A stretch of 64,000 nt of DNA from Atopsyche davidsoni (lineage: Eukaryota; Arthropoda; Insecta; Trichoptera; Hydrobiosidae). Positions 34,591-46,169 of the stretch are shown piece by piece (position 1 is the first letter of the stretch; each line of letters begins with the position of its first letter). Location: positions 1,922,001-1,986,000 of the forward strand of contig JAILWY010000028.1 of NCBI GenBank assembly GCA_022113835.1, read 5' to 3'. A model generated the notes under the pieces. It was not told where the DNA came from, made no database searches, and saw only the letters and a program-made list of their open reading frames with translations. Both the position numbers and the translations under genes were made by a program.

Positions 34591-36759
34591 CATTACTGAC
34601 GAGGTCAACTCATGGTGTTTTAAGTATTCTCCTATAGACCTACGCCTCAATTTTTCGTATGGTATCTGTGTATACTTTTATATTGGAAAACCTATTAATT
34701 TTTTTCCACATCAATAGCAGATAATTGCTGTGATTTCCATTTCATATTAAAGTGATAGTAGTCACACAATATAGCTGCAGACGAGATGGCTCCGATAACG
34801 CGGAGCTCTGCACGAATGGCTTTCCGTACGCCCTTACCTGATGTCACTCAACAACTGGCTTTAAACTCGCCAACTACACAAAAATTTAATTCATCGACTA
34901 CCACATGAAACGACGAGAAAAATTCACGAAAAAAAAATCTAAACACACATGGGATACGAGAGTATTTATTTAGTAACTTCACACTTGTATCAGATCCCCT
35001 GTGGTAGAATTGGATTCGGCGCTTTGCAAATCTCACTTGATTTTTAGAAGGTTTTTCTCGTCGTTGCATCGTTGAATTAAAAATCATTTTAGAAATTCAA
35101 TATTTTTGACCGAGAGTACTTGGTGGAAATCCATTTTAATATTTTAAATAATAAGTAAAATACTTGAGTGATCTGTTTGATAATGCCAACGTGAAAGATT
35201 GGCGAAACCGGTCACCATTAAAATTCTATATGTGGAAGTATTTTACGTATTATTTAAAATATTTAAAATTATAGAGCCAAGGACCTAACGAAGCAAGCCA
35301 GCTTTTTCTTTGTGTCTATTTTGCTGGCAGCTGGAAAAATAAAAAAAAATCGAAACATTTCAAGCTTTGATATTTATTAAATTACAGGTTTTTTTTTTAT
35401 AGGTAATAGGTATGTTAGTTTGTGATATGTTCGGCACACGTGTCCGACGCTAACGAGCAGTAGACACGCGATACGCGAGTCTCCCGAAGAATCGGATCGC
35501 GTACAATTGTCGTAACATGAAGCGAGTACACCACAAGTCCGTAATGATTTTTTTTCATTCTCGTGTGTAATTTAACGTTAATATTTTTTTAGGTTAACTG
35601 TGCCGGTTAAATTGTTAATTTATTTAATTTTACTGAATAAATTGTGATGGGCAACTAGTTCTCGGGACCAAGAGAGACCACAATGTTATAAATATAAATT
35701 GGTTGTAGCAAAGAAAATAAGAAATACATTGTAACTAAAACTAAAAATGTCATGTCGCCCAGTGTGAAAAAGAATGAGACGAGTGTGATCATGGATGATT
35801 TAAAAGTTTTTTTTTGTATGCAGCTGTATATATTTTATTTGTGGTATAATTAATTGGACTATTGTAAAGAAAAAAAAACTTGTTTACAGTTATATTAAAT
35901 TTATAGATATTTTATAATAAAATAAAACAGGGAAGCCTTCTCAACGAAGCGTCCAAACGTCCAAATATTAAAAAAATTAAAATCAGGAATGAAAATCAAT
36001 GTTGATTTTAAAACTTTCTCTATATATAATACGAAAATATTTTAAATATAAAAATACACAATATTTTTGACAGAGAGTACTTGGTGGAATTCCATTTTAA
36101 TGTCTTGGTGGTTAATGTATTTGATAGTTATGGCATTTCTCCTAGCAATTGTTTTGCTGACGACAATGATTTTGAATTACAGTATTGAATAAAATTTCAG
36201 GTTCAATACGAGATACCGCTTCGAGAAAAGCTGTACCGCCCCACTTTGTCGCTCTTCCTATGTCGGTTAATATAATTAGATTTGAAACAGGCGTATGCTT
36301 ATAGACATTGTATGCTTATTTTAGTAAATGTATATTGCGATATGTATATGGGTATTAGTTTAATAATACTGAGTCCTATGTTTTCGATTATTTAGTAGTT
36401 TATCTGAAAGAGTGTCGCACGTGCTTTTCCAACTCAAACGTCAAATCAATCGTGCGGGAAGTAGCGCCATCTACGGGCCGAGGGACGTACGTCGGAACGC
36501 AGTCCGTAAAATTACTTTCGGTTACAAAATCAAACAACGAAATATGGTACACTTATCTCTTTTTAACGTTATACGACCCTATAAGTTTATTAGCAGTACA
36601 TACGTCCGATTCTCTTCCGCACGAACGGGCAACTCTTGCTGCATTGACAAACAAAACGTATTATGCGAACTCTTTCTAACCTATACGAAAACAAGGGAGG
36701 AATGAAAACCGCGTGTCCGCTCGCAGTACTGATCGAGTTTGAGCAAATATGTTGATCGT
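34591..36759. other. Intergenic DNA
   Basis: No exon supported. Holds the foldback copy at 35138-35263. The segment 35101-35139 (GAGAGTACTTGGTGGAAAT) is repeated at 36070-36100, suggesting a larger dispersed element. Confidence 0.4.
35138..35263. mobile_element. Foldback element, AAGTATTTTAC family
   Basis: Arms 35138-35165 and 35236-35263 are inverse repeats with 27 of 28 matches. The 70-nt loop holds TGCCAACGTGAAAGATTGGC followed by GAAACCGGTC. The same arms with a deleted loop occur at 17628-17681. Confidence 0.75.
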
Positions 36760-36990
36760 TATTTCCCTCTAACGAGCGCGTTCTTGCGGCGCCAGAGCGA
36801 GAGGAGTATAGGGGCGGCAGCGCGGAGCGAGACGGAGCCGCGGCACGGCAGCCATTTTCAGTTAGCGTTGACGTACATCTTAGCCTTCAAATGTTAGTGT
36901 CACGGAAGAGTCGTCCAGCGGCGGTCGCGTCTCTTGCCGTGCGATCGTTTGCCATGAGAAATGACGTGAATAATAACATTTTTTTGCAAA
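36760..36990 (+). promoter_or_regulatory. GC-rich promoter-like block
   Basis: A sharp GC- and CpG-rich island in AT-rich DNA (GAGCGCGTTCTTGCGGCGCC, GGGCGGCAGCGCGGAGCGAG). It includes GCCATTTTCAGTT at 36851-36863, where TCAGTT fits the arthropod initiator. Strand and target are inferred from the plus-strand exons that follow. Confidence 0.4.
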
Positions 36991-37722
36991 AGGAAGTGTA
37001 GTAAAATCGAGAATGGATTAGCACGGCCCCGTAGCTCCGCATCGAGCGGCACAACCATCGCTATCTTCAGTTTCAATGTTGACAGTTGACGCGAAACACA
37101 ATACCAGTACGCGTTACACTAGTGTTTTCTCCGCTCGACATTTCTCAGCTTTGTTGACGCTACGCTATCCGTACGATACTGCTAAATCCTCACATTGGAT
37201 AAGTTCAAGTGTCCCCTGTGTGCAAAACGTACCGCATTTATTGCAATAGAGTTTGTGGAGTGAACAAAACACTAATATCAACTTCAAATCGATATCGCTT
37301 GATAAAAAATGCATATTAGCCTTGTTCTTTGAAAGCCTCACCTATTTCACGAAATTTATTTGACCGCAGACCTTTATCGATACAATGTTGTTATGATAAG
37401 TCCGGAACGGTGTGATGAGGGTTTCCCGGTCGTCGTGTATCCTTCCGAGAATCGATATTATATGGTAAAAATTACATATTTCCGTGGGAGAGAGCGCCAT
37501 TATAAGCACGGTCAATACAACATCACTCCCAAACCGCAGGATTGTTTTCACAAGCGTTTCCATTGTTTATGTCTAATAACCTGAATTAAACGCATTATTG
37601 TAAAAGTCGTAACTTAATCATCCGCATCTGGTTCTCAGTGTTAAAGAAACAGTGCTCGAGTGTGATCGTGCGAATAGAAATATTCGAGGGGACTTTTCAT
37701 ATAACGAGATAACCTCAAAATG
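36860..37722 (+). other. Possible 5'UTR exon ending in ATG-GTAAGG
   Basis: From the promoter-like block the sequence stays less AT-rich to a strong donor at 37723 (CCTCAAAATG then GTAAGG). The last three exon bases are ATG. It could splice to the acceptor at 45748-45749. The start is a guess; only the donor is visible. Confidence 0.3.
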
Positions 37723-38750
37723 GTAAGGAAACATTTTCTTGTTTTTAATTTTTACATGACGCTATGATATTTTTCAGTGTGATTCGCGGCAAACGGAAAC
37801 ACCGTATCGTTTTTTATTTATGATTTTCATTTGTATGTTGTATATGGGATGAAAATAAAAAAGAAAATACTTTATTCTAAGCGAATTGGCAATGGCCTCT
37901 TACATAGCATATTATGTATTTATTTCACAAAATCTTGAGTGCCATCACTTGATACGTTTTTTTCAGCTTATAAGTCTATAATTTTTTTTATGTACTGTTT
38001 TATGAATTACAAACATATGATGCTTAATTATAATAATAGTCCCGACTTTTTTCAATAGCTTTAATTTACATACATAAATAACAGTTAGCGATCTGTCAAA
38101 AATGTAACACCTGAAAAATTAATGAATTTATAGTTTTATTGCCGAAATACAGAAAGGATGATTAGTATATATAATGAATATGAATTGGGTATTGTAAAGA
38201 TATGTATTATAAAGGTATATTATAGTTTTTTTGTGTATTGAATTAATTCAATGTCTACCACACGCGACTAACATATTATGACCACATTATTGAATTTTTC
38301 TTGATGCGTTTGTGTTTGATTTTAAGTTTTCTAGGTAATATATTTGTCATCGAGATTGAACATAACATTTCTAGTTATTTCAAATGGGTGTGTGGATATT
38401 ATATTTTTCACAAATGACACTAAAAAAGATGCTAATTTGCATACCGTGGCGTGCGTTCCGTACGAGTAAAAAAAAGCTATAAATATATTTTTAAAATGTC
38501 AAGTAAATTATTAAATCCTAATCTCTAAAATTACTCTCGCAGCGTGTCTTAAATTTTAAAAGTATATAATATACAATAAATCATTTTGAGAGCTTTTATG
38601 GAATTTTTTTGGTTGTATGAACCGCACGCCCCTGCACACAGGTGGCATTTCCACAGTAAAATCGTGGCCTATTAGGGTTTAAATAATCGATTTGAAATGA
38701 CGTGTGATTAAAATTATCCGAAAAAAATATTTTCAGAACACGTGGGATTC
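37723..38750. other. AT-rich intron/intergenic DNA
   Basis: Nothing identifiable; homopolymers and simple A/T sequence. Confidence 0.4.
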
Positions 38751-38751
38751 G

Positions 38752-38930
38752 GCACCACCATAGTTCAGTTGGTCAGAGTACCGGGCCGCAATTGCCTGTA
38801 GCGGTTTGTGTCTTCCTCGATTCGATCCCGGTACATGGACCATCTTCTATCTTCATCTTCTAAAACATCTATAATAATTTTGTAAATGCTGACACACATT
38901 GAAATAAAATCTAGCTTGCCGATGCATCTT
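38752..38930 (+). mobile_element. tRNA-derived SINE
   Basis: Box-A-like TAGTTCAGTTGGTCAGAGTA (38761-38780) and box-B-like GATTCGATCCC (38819-38829) are spaced as in tRNA-type pol III promoters, followed by a non-tRNA body. It does not fold as an intact tRNA. It directly abuts the satellite array. Confidence 0.6.
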
Positions 38931-38951
38931 GCAATCATTCCTATAATGTGA

Positions 38952-40341
38952 GATGCATTCACCTGGCTCACTTGTGCGACAATCGCGACCAATCTGTAGA
39001 TACATTAATTTCTATAAACTCATGCATTATACGATATTTGCTGATGCACTTGAATAGCTCAAATATAATCTAGAGGTAAATCAGCAATCCGACATACACT
39101 TCTCATACGTGCGATGCATCCACTTGGCTCACTTGTGCGCATCGTTGCGACAATCGAGACCAATCTGTAGATACATTTATTTCTATAAACTCATGCATCG
39201 TATGATGATTTGCTGATGCACTTGATTGGCTCAAATATAATCTAGAGGTAAAGCAGTAATCCGACATACACTTCTCATACGTGCGATGCATCCACTTGGC
39301 TCACTTGTGCGCATCGTTGCGACAATCGAGACCAATCTGTAGATACATTTATTTCTATAAACTCATGCATCGTATGATGATTTGCTGATGCACTTGATTG
39401 GCTCAAATATAATCTAGAGGTAAAGCAGTAATCCGACATACACTTCTCATACGTGCGATGCATCCACTTGGCTCACTTGTGCGCATCGTTGCGACAATCG
39501 AGACCAATCTGTAGATACATTTATTTCTATAAACTCATGCATCGTATGATGATTTGCTGATGCACTTGATTGGCTCAAATATAATCTAGAGGTAAAGCAG
39601 TAATCCGACATACACTTCTCATACGTGCGATGCATCCACTTGGCTCACTTGTGCGCATCGTTGCGACAATCGAGACCAATCTGTAGATACATTTATTTCT
39701 ATAAACTCATGCATCGTATGATGATTTGCTGATGCACTTGATTGGCTCAAATATAATCTAGAGGTAAAGCAGTAATCCGACATACACTTCTCATACGTGC
39801 GATGCATCCACTTGGCTCACTTGTGCGCATCGTTGCGACAATCGAGACCAATCTGTAGATACATTTATTTCTATAAACTCATGCATCATATGATGATTTG
39901 CTGATGCACTTGAGTGGCTCAAATATAATCTAGAGGGAAAGCAGTAATCCGACATACACTTCTCCATACGTGCGATGCATCAACTTGGCTCACTTGCGCG
40001 CATCGTTGCGACAATCGCGACCAATATGTAGATACATTTATTTCTATAAACTCATGCATCATATGATGATTTGCTGATGCACTTGAGTGGCTCAAATATA
40101 ATCTAGAGGGAAAGCAGTAATCCGACATACACTTCTCCATACGTGCGATGCATCAACTTGGCTCACTTGTGCGCATCGTTGCGACAATCGAGACCAATCT
40201 GTAGATACATTTATTTCTATAAACTCATGCATCATATGATGATTTGCTGATGCACTTGATTGGCTCAAATATAATCTAGAGGTAAAGCAGTAATCCGACG
40301 TACACTTCTCATACGTGCGATGCATCCACTTGGCTCACTTG
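38952..40341 (+). repeat. 172-bp satellite array, eight units
   Basis: The anchor GATGCATCCACTTGGCTC and its variants occur at 38952, 39113, 39285, 39457, 39629, 39801, 39974, 40147 and 40319 (spacings 161, 172, 172, 172, 172, 173, 173, 172). The central units are essentially identical, while the first and last diverge. A decayed remnant (GATGTATTTATTTCC, then GCAGCATATGGTCTTTGCTG) continues to about 40525. The repeated 62-codon open frames on the minus strand are a by-product of the array, not genes. Confidence 0.95.
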
Positions 40342-40883
40342 ACTGAGACACCAATCTCGCATTTCGCCAGAGTCCGAGCTGTCAAACGGTTTCTTATTAT
40401 TAATTTATCTCTGCAGTGGGCCGGCAGGAGCTGTCATCTGTCAACTTGCCACCAATTGAGCGAACCGAAGATGTATTTATTTCCGTCAGCTGATGCAGCA
40501 TATGGTCTTTGCTGATGGGCGTAATTCGTTTGTACTTGCATTGACTTTTTTTATTCACAATCCACGACATCGATTTGCGTACCATTTCTGATCAGCTTAC
40601 TAATCATTTCTATTAGTTTACTGCTCTGCGAGTGTATGAGGCAGCTGCAATAAAATTATGGACTAACATGACTATTCACATATATTTACTTACTAGGCAT
40701 ATCTGTTACGCTCTTGCATATAACGATTCAAATTCTCGCTCATGTGCAGTGGGGCGAAGTAGCTCGTTTGTCCAGAGCAATGTGGGCTCGAACAAAGTTA
40801 TTAAAATAATCATAAAGTTTGCTCGATTACTTGAAAAAATATTAGTAAATATGATCTATGTAGTAGATACAAAATACCCAAAA

Positions 40884-40951
40884 TGAAGCGACGCTACTGG
40901 CTAATTGCAAATCGGTTGCAAGTTGTGTCGCTGCGTGTGTAGCAGGCTTTA
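40884..40951. mobile_element. CTACACACG-end MITE, right half
   Basis: GCTAATTGCAAATCGGTTGC, then GTTGTGTCGCTGCGTGTGTA, matches the right half of the 10400-10543 copy. Confidence 0.55.
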
Positions 40952-41098
40952 AACCAATTGGATTTTTTCTAGATCGTATGAATCATTTAGGTTAATAGAT
41001 AACACTTTTATGTAAGTATTATTAGTCAGCTTCCATTGTCTTTTTATCACAAATAAACATTCTACCTTCGTTTACGCAACTAAGAGATAACCTAGAAG

Positions 41099-41255
41099 AG
41101 CCTACACACGTTGCGACAGAACCGGACTCATACTCATAGCGTCCCCTTTTGCGTTGTCTGTTTAAGTAAAACTATAAAAATACCAAAAAAAGAAGACGCT
41201 ATTGGCCGATCAACGTTTGACTGTCTGTCGTGTTGCTACTCGTGTAGGCTGCTTA
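41099..41255. mobile_element. CTACACACG-end MITE, complete copy
   Basis: Left AGCCTACACACGTTGCGACA, right TGTTGCTACTCGTGTAGGCT; about 155 bp, non-coding, inner sequence GACGCTATTGGCC. Confidence 0.65.
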
Positions 41256-41339
41256 AGTTTTTATCCATTTGAAAAAAAATATTGAAATCAATACATATTT
41301 TTCAAAATAATACTGCAGCTGATTGTCTGAGAAAAAATC

Positions 41340-41500
41340 GAACGCAAAAGATTCATTGGAAGGAGAAAACTAACGTGGATGCGGAATTTACGCCAGCGGC
41401 TATAAGTCCGGAGTACAGCCGAATTAGTATGACTGGCTCAAGACAAACATACGTCACCAACCTCATTTGAGGAGAAGCACTTGAAGAAGTAGAAGCTTAT
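41340..41500 (+). mobile_element. LINE ORF2 C-terminus and 3' end fragment, plus orientation
   Basis: Inverse orientation of 34339-34590: TACAGCCGAATTAGTATGAC, then CACCAACCTCATTTGAGGAG and AGCACTTGAAGAAG. Frames are broken. Confidence 0.55.
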
Positions 41501-41978
41501 ATGTTTTATTGATGATTGTTGCTTTTAATTTGTATATTTTCGTCGATATATTAATCATTGCAGAAATCATCATGTTTTGATTTGCTAACACATACAATAA
41601 TATTTATATGCCTCAGCTAGTTGCGGCGTACATTGTTATGAGTAATATCTGTGGTTTTATATATATTTATAAATATTAAGTAGGTTATATCATTACTAAG
41701 TTTAGGTCGTCATTAGAAAATCTCAGGCAGTAATTATTAGTATTTTTTATACTTCTAGTAACTATAAGATTATTAACTTTTCAGTTATTTTTTTATGTAT
41801 TGGAAGTTTATCGTTTTTATATTTAATTTTTATAATAACTGAAAAAAAATCAATTAAAAAATAGCCTTGTTTTATTAGCTAGTTTTTTTCCAATATACAA
41901 TATTTATTTCTTGTACAATCCACAATATTATTGTCCATACAAATTATCATTTTTATTCCTAAATATAATTATTGGAAA

Positions 41979-42242
41979 TACATTTAAATCTCGATATTAT
42001 TTGACAATATAATTGACAATCGATATACTCAGGAAGTACATTTAGATCCTGATATGACGTGACAGTATAAAGAATAATCTATTTTTTCAGGAAATACATT
42101 TATATCTTGGAATGATGTGACAAAATATAGGACAATCTATATTTACAATAAATACATTAAAATCCTGATATGATGTGTCAGTATATGAAGCAGACAATCG
42201 ATAGTTAAATACATTTGATCCCGATATGATGTAACAATATAA
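41979..42242 (+). repeat. Tandem repeat, 58-bp unit, five copies
   Basis: TACATTT-type anchors at 41979, 42037, 42095, 42153 and 42210, each followed by a CCTGATATGATGTGACA-like block. The array stops where the LINE fragment begins at 42243. Confidence 0.75.
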
Positions 42243-42375
42243 TTCTTCTTCATCAAGTGCCTCTCCTCAGAGGAGGTTGGCGACCATTTCACTGAGCATA
42301 TACTCATGCTGAACCAGTGTTCATGGTTTTCTAAAGCGGAAAATAGTGTAGTGGGTCGTTGGATCCTTCTACACA
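42243..42375 (-). mobile_element. LINE-type 3' end fragment
   Basis: CTTCTTCATCAAGTGCCTCT, CAGAGGAGGTTGGCGACCAT and CCAGTGTTCATGGTTTTCTA; clear member of the family at 30886 and 62222. Confidence 0.6.
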
Positions 42376-42960
42376 ATATAATAGGCAGTGGAAATACTTA
42401 ATACTCCTCTGCTTCCCGGCACTCGACTTCTAATATTGGATTGTTTCCCCGCCCGGAGCTCGATTCCCGGAACCCTCCTCGTAAGCATTGCATCTGGCTG
42501 GGCCGTTTCCTGCGAATTTCTACGTTTCTGCGAATCGCTACCGGGCTTTTCAACGTCAGAGCTGCCGCGAACGCCGGATTGATGCAATTCCCGTTATGAG
42601 AAAAGTTTGCCATGCAGTATGTTTTGACGTTACCGATTAGTAGAAATCGAGACTTTGTAGAGTTGCATGCTTTGGATGCTTTAGGAGCCTTGCTTCCCGG
42701 TTGATATTGTCACAAATTCACATGCTTCGATCCACGGAACGAACTGAATATATTTCGTCACAAAATATTCATTATTTTCAATCGGGCAACATTATACAAA
42801 CAAGGACAGAAAACTTTCCCCCAATTCTAGATTGGAACGCTGATATATATACAGGGTGTAATTCCATGGAATTACAACGAAAAAATAATTAGTTTATTAA
42901 AAACAAAATTGTAGGGGGTTGACAAAGCCGCAGTACTTCTTGTCTCGCATACAGGGTGTA
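42376..42960. other. Unassigned sequence
   Basis: Moderately GC-rich near 42400-42600 with several short overlapping open frames, none of which reads like a protein or has splice support. Confidence 0.35.
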
Positions 42961-42971
42961 TTTTAGGTATG

Positions 42972-43147
42972 TGGCAGCTGTTATAAGTTGAACTGGTTTC
43001 TTGGGTGTAGAACTGCTTGACATATTCACTCCTCCGACGTTTCGGTCCCCGTGCTGTCAAAAATCCCTGAAGGTGGTCCCAGCACGGGAACCGAAACGTC
43101 GGAGGAGTGAAAACCTCAACCAGCTCAATACCCAAGAAACTGAATTT
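42972..43147. mobile_element. Foldback element, CGAAACGTC family
   Basis: The left arm (GTTTCTTGGGTGTAG to CTCCTCCGACGTTTCGGTC) and right arm (AACCGAAACGTCGGAGGAG to TACCCAAGAAAC) are inverse repeats separated by a short loop. The right half contains CTGAAGG at 43067 and GAAACGTC at 43093. Confidence 0.7.
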
Positions 43148-43984
43148 ATTGTTTTTGTATAAAAACAAAAGTCAAAGTGTCCTTCCTTCCTTCCTTCGAC
43201 CACTCGGATCCCCCGAAACGAAATGCCCGTTAAAGTCCGCCACAATTCTGACAAGTATTCGCCGATTTTTTTTAAGTCGATTTAATAATCGAAATAAAAA
43301 GATATGGGTTTTGCCTTTTTTGTATATGCGATTTCAAAATCGCACAAAAAACGCTTTGTTGCTATAATATTTGTGATTGCCCAGTAGATGACGGGCATTT
43401 TTTATTGTGAGCGTTTTTGCCTTTCAAAGGCTTGCTTGGACTATTTACGAGAAGACTTTTACTGCTGATATGTTCTAGCGAAATAATACCCGTTATTTTT
43501 CTGATGATTGTGAAAAGGTGATTCATTTTAAGCCTTAATCCGGCACAAAGAGACTTGGGGGTACTTTTAATTATTTTATTTTTTAATTGTATTATTAAAG
43601 GAAGCACGCAAAATCAGGCATAATTCAGTGAATAAATTTCACTCCAGTAAAAATCGCGTTTGATATCCATACAGGTTATCGTGTATATAGAGTAAATATA
43701 ATCAATTGGATACGGTGCCATATCGCACCATTATTTTTATAAATAATTAAATAACTTTTCCGTCATTTCACTTGTGAATCGATTATCTAAAAATATATTT
43801 TTGAACATTAATATTTATTTCAGCGTGGCGTCTTCTCGCGTCGCGACAGAACAAACAATCGGCGACACTCGATAACACACAATCAATGAATAAACACAAG
43901 ACCACATCTTCACACGCATTAAAAATAGATGTGTACTTCATATTTCTCAGCTGACACGTACACGCGGTGTCGCATTTACATTTA
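43148..43984. other. Unassigned AT-rich sequence
   Basis: No gene or repeat recognised. Confidence 0.35.
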
Positions 43985-44188
43985 AGCTGCCTACACACGC
44001 CGGTGACTAACTAAAAACGGTCTCTTATTTTAGATGTTTTTATGCCTATCTAAATGACGCTTTTGGTAAGCTATCGTTTGATTGTCTACACGTGTTACAT
44101 GTTTCCCGTTTTGGGTGTTTACTTGTAGTCTTGCCCAAGAAGATGACATTGGTTCATCGTTCTTGTGTCGCAGGGTGTGTAGGCAACT
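43985..44188. mobile_element. CTACACACG-end MITE, long copy
   Basis: AGCTGCCTACACACGCCGG at the left and GTGTCGCAGGGTGTGTAGGC at the right; about 200 bp, non-coding. Confidence 0.6.
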
Positions 44189-45749
44189 CAAAGGGCTTCA
44201 TCGAAGGCTCTCGCGGCGAGTGAGAGTGAGCCTCTGCACACCCTGTAGATTGCGACGTGCCGGGATGTGTGGTATTATGGAATTAGCATAGCTGGGGGCT
44301 GTCACGCTCTCTTCAATTTGTAAATGGCCCTAAAATTACTACTGTATGTGTAATAAAAATTAAGTCCTGGAAAACAAATAGGGTTGGAAATAGATCCATA
44401 GAAAATTGAGTTATTTCTGCTGAAAATTTTTAAGTATTCAATTTGAGGTGTGCAGTCTGTAAGAGATGGAGCTGTTACACGGCATGGCCTGTTATTTATT
44501 ATATTTGAGTGAAAACTGTTTAATGATCCATGCTTTGGAGTGCTTGAAGAGCACAAGGAATTAAAAAAAATAATAAACGATGTGAGACATTTTATGATAT
44601 GTGTGTAAATAGATACCGATAAAATGCTGTAAGATATATTTTATATCGCATTTAAGCTGTAGAATAAAACATATATACATTTACCCCCATTAATTGCATG
44701 AATATAAAACCGCATGCCGACCCCCGTTTTATCGACGCCACCGGAAGTCGGCTGTTTGAATTAAACGCATTTTTAAATGCAGCTGAAACAGTGCGGCCAT
44801 TTGAACACTTCGCTCGCGACAACAACGACATATGTCGAAGTTTACGACTACGTGTAATTCAACCGGACGACATGTTTCTGTCGACACAACACCGGTTAAA
44901 AATCAGCATTGACAAACAATGTCGTGGAGAGGGTTAAACAATGTTCAAACACTTAGGCAGCTGGCCAAGAAATTTAAGCGAGAATTGAGACAGTGCGCAG
45001 CGCATTTAACGAGCGTCGTGTGTCAAGAGGCGATATTGGAAGAATTGAAGAAAAACTGGAGATTCACAAAATTGCCGGAGTTTCGAGACAAAAGTCGCAG
45101 CGTTTGAAATGTGACATTATAGGACAGTCCTCCTTAAAATACCGTCGGTAGGAAATACCGGAAGTATGGTCTGGTGCGCCGGAGCTGTCTCACCACGCTG
45201 CGGCAGCGTAAAATGAACCGATAAAATAACCCAATAAACAACATGCCGGCAACACCTTGTTTGGTTTTTGAATGTTTCGTGCACCTTTGATGTACCTCGC
45301 GGGGCAAGAGATAAAAGGGACGCTGGAGTCAAATAGAATCAGATATTCAATCCAGTGGATGACGCGTTTGTTATTTTAAATGTATAGAATCATAAGTCTG
45401 ATATTGTTAACAAAAAAATGCCAGAGACGTGTCGAGCTGGGCATAACATCGCTTGGGTTTCATGTATAGACGATACATGAAACCCCTTCGTTAATATTAA
45501 ATGTTCAGTTGAAAATAAAACGATGTTTTTGTAATTAATTTTCAAGCATGGTTTAATTATAAACAACAGATGTTTGTTTGCTAGCAATGACATCATCACT
45601 CCGAGCGCACCACTCCGAATGCGCTTCCGTTTGTCATCAAGCGATAGGCTTTTGATGTTTTCAGTCGCGTCGGGTGTTGAAACATCATTAACATGTGTGT
45701 AAAATTTTTAATAAAAAATGTTAAAAATGTATATTTTTGTTTGTTGCAG
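44189..45749. other. Region before the signal-peptide exon
   Basis: No exon is supported. 44698-45110 is less AT-rich and holds two overlapping open frames (79 and 62 codons) with no recognisable motif. The acceptor for the next exon is TTTGTTTGTTGCAG, ending at 45749. Confidence 0.4.
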
Positions 45750-45945
45750 ATGACGCTGTGAAAAAAAGCAAAACCGAAATACAAAAATACGCCGTTAATT
45801 CGATATAAATATTTTTAATAAATTGATTAAGCCTCGTGCAACGTAGTCCATTTTTTACGCGTCTCGTGTATCGATACTCAAAGTAATTGTGTGTTTTTGT
45901 GTAAATACGTTGATGTACGAGTGTGGCCCGCTGCACTGAGCCAAG

Positions 45946-46054
45946 ATGTCGCTCAAGATGGCGGGTGTCGCCATCACGGTGCTGGGCGGGGCGAGGAAGC
46001 CGTGTCTGCTGCACGCGCTGCTGCTGCTGGCCTCCGCAGTGTCATACACCTACG
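45946..46054 (+). CDS. First coding exon with signal peptide (5' partial gene)
   Basis: The exon probably runs from the acceptor at 45749 to the strong donor at 46055 (TACG-GTGAGT). ATGTCGCTCAAG at 45946 has a good start context (GCCAAG before it) and opens 36 codons plus one base, leaving a phase-1 intron. The peptide has a short basic start (MSLKMAGVAI), an Arg/Lys pair, then a hydrophobic core (CLLHALLLLASAVSYTY), a textbook secretory signal sequence, so the product should be secreted or a type I membrane protein. A phase-1 intron directly after the signal peptide is usual for immunoglobulin-superfamily receptors. The remaining exons lie beyond 64000, implying a first coding intron of at least 17.9 kb. 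An upstream short open frame (ATGACGCTGTGA at 45750) sits in the putative 5'UTR. The gene is not identified, and nothing shows whether it is related to the receptor-like tails at the left edge. Confidence 0.6.
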
Positions 46055-46169
46055 GTGAGTCCTGCACTCCTTCATCCTCATCGTCTTCATTGTATAGCAT
46101 CGCAGCAGATGTTCTAGGTTGGAACCAAGGCTTGCCGATTGCTGGCGCGTCGGTACAAGAATTGCTGTT

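Noticed and set aside
36412..36705. Open frames of 97 and 75 codons upstream of the GC-rich block
   Set aside because: Two overlapping frames with no protein character; more likely regulatory or 5' flanking DNA.
39103..40325. Series of identical about 62-codon open frames on the minus strand
   Set aside because: They recur with the 172-bp satellite period and have no independent coding evidence.
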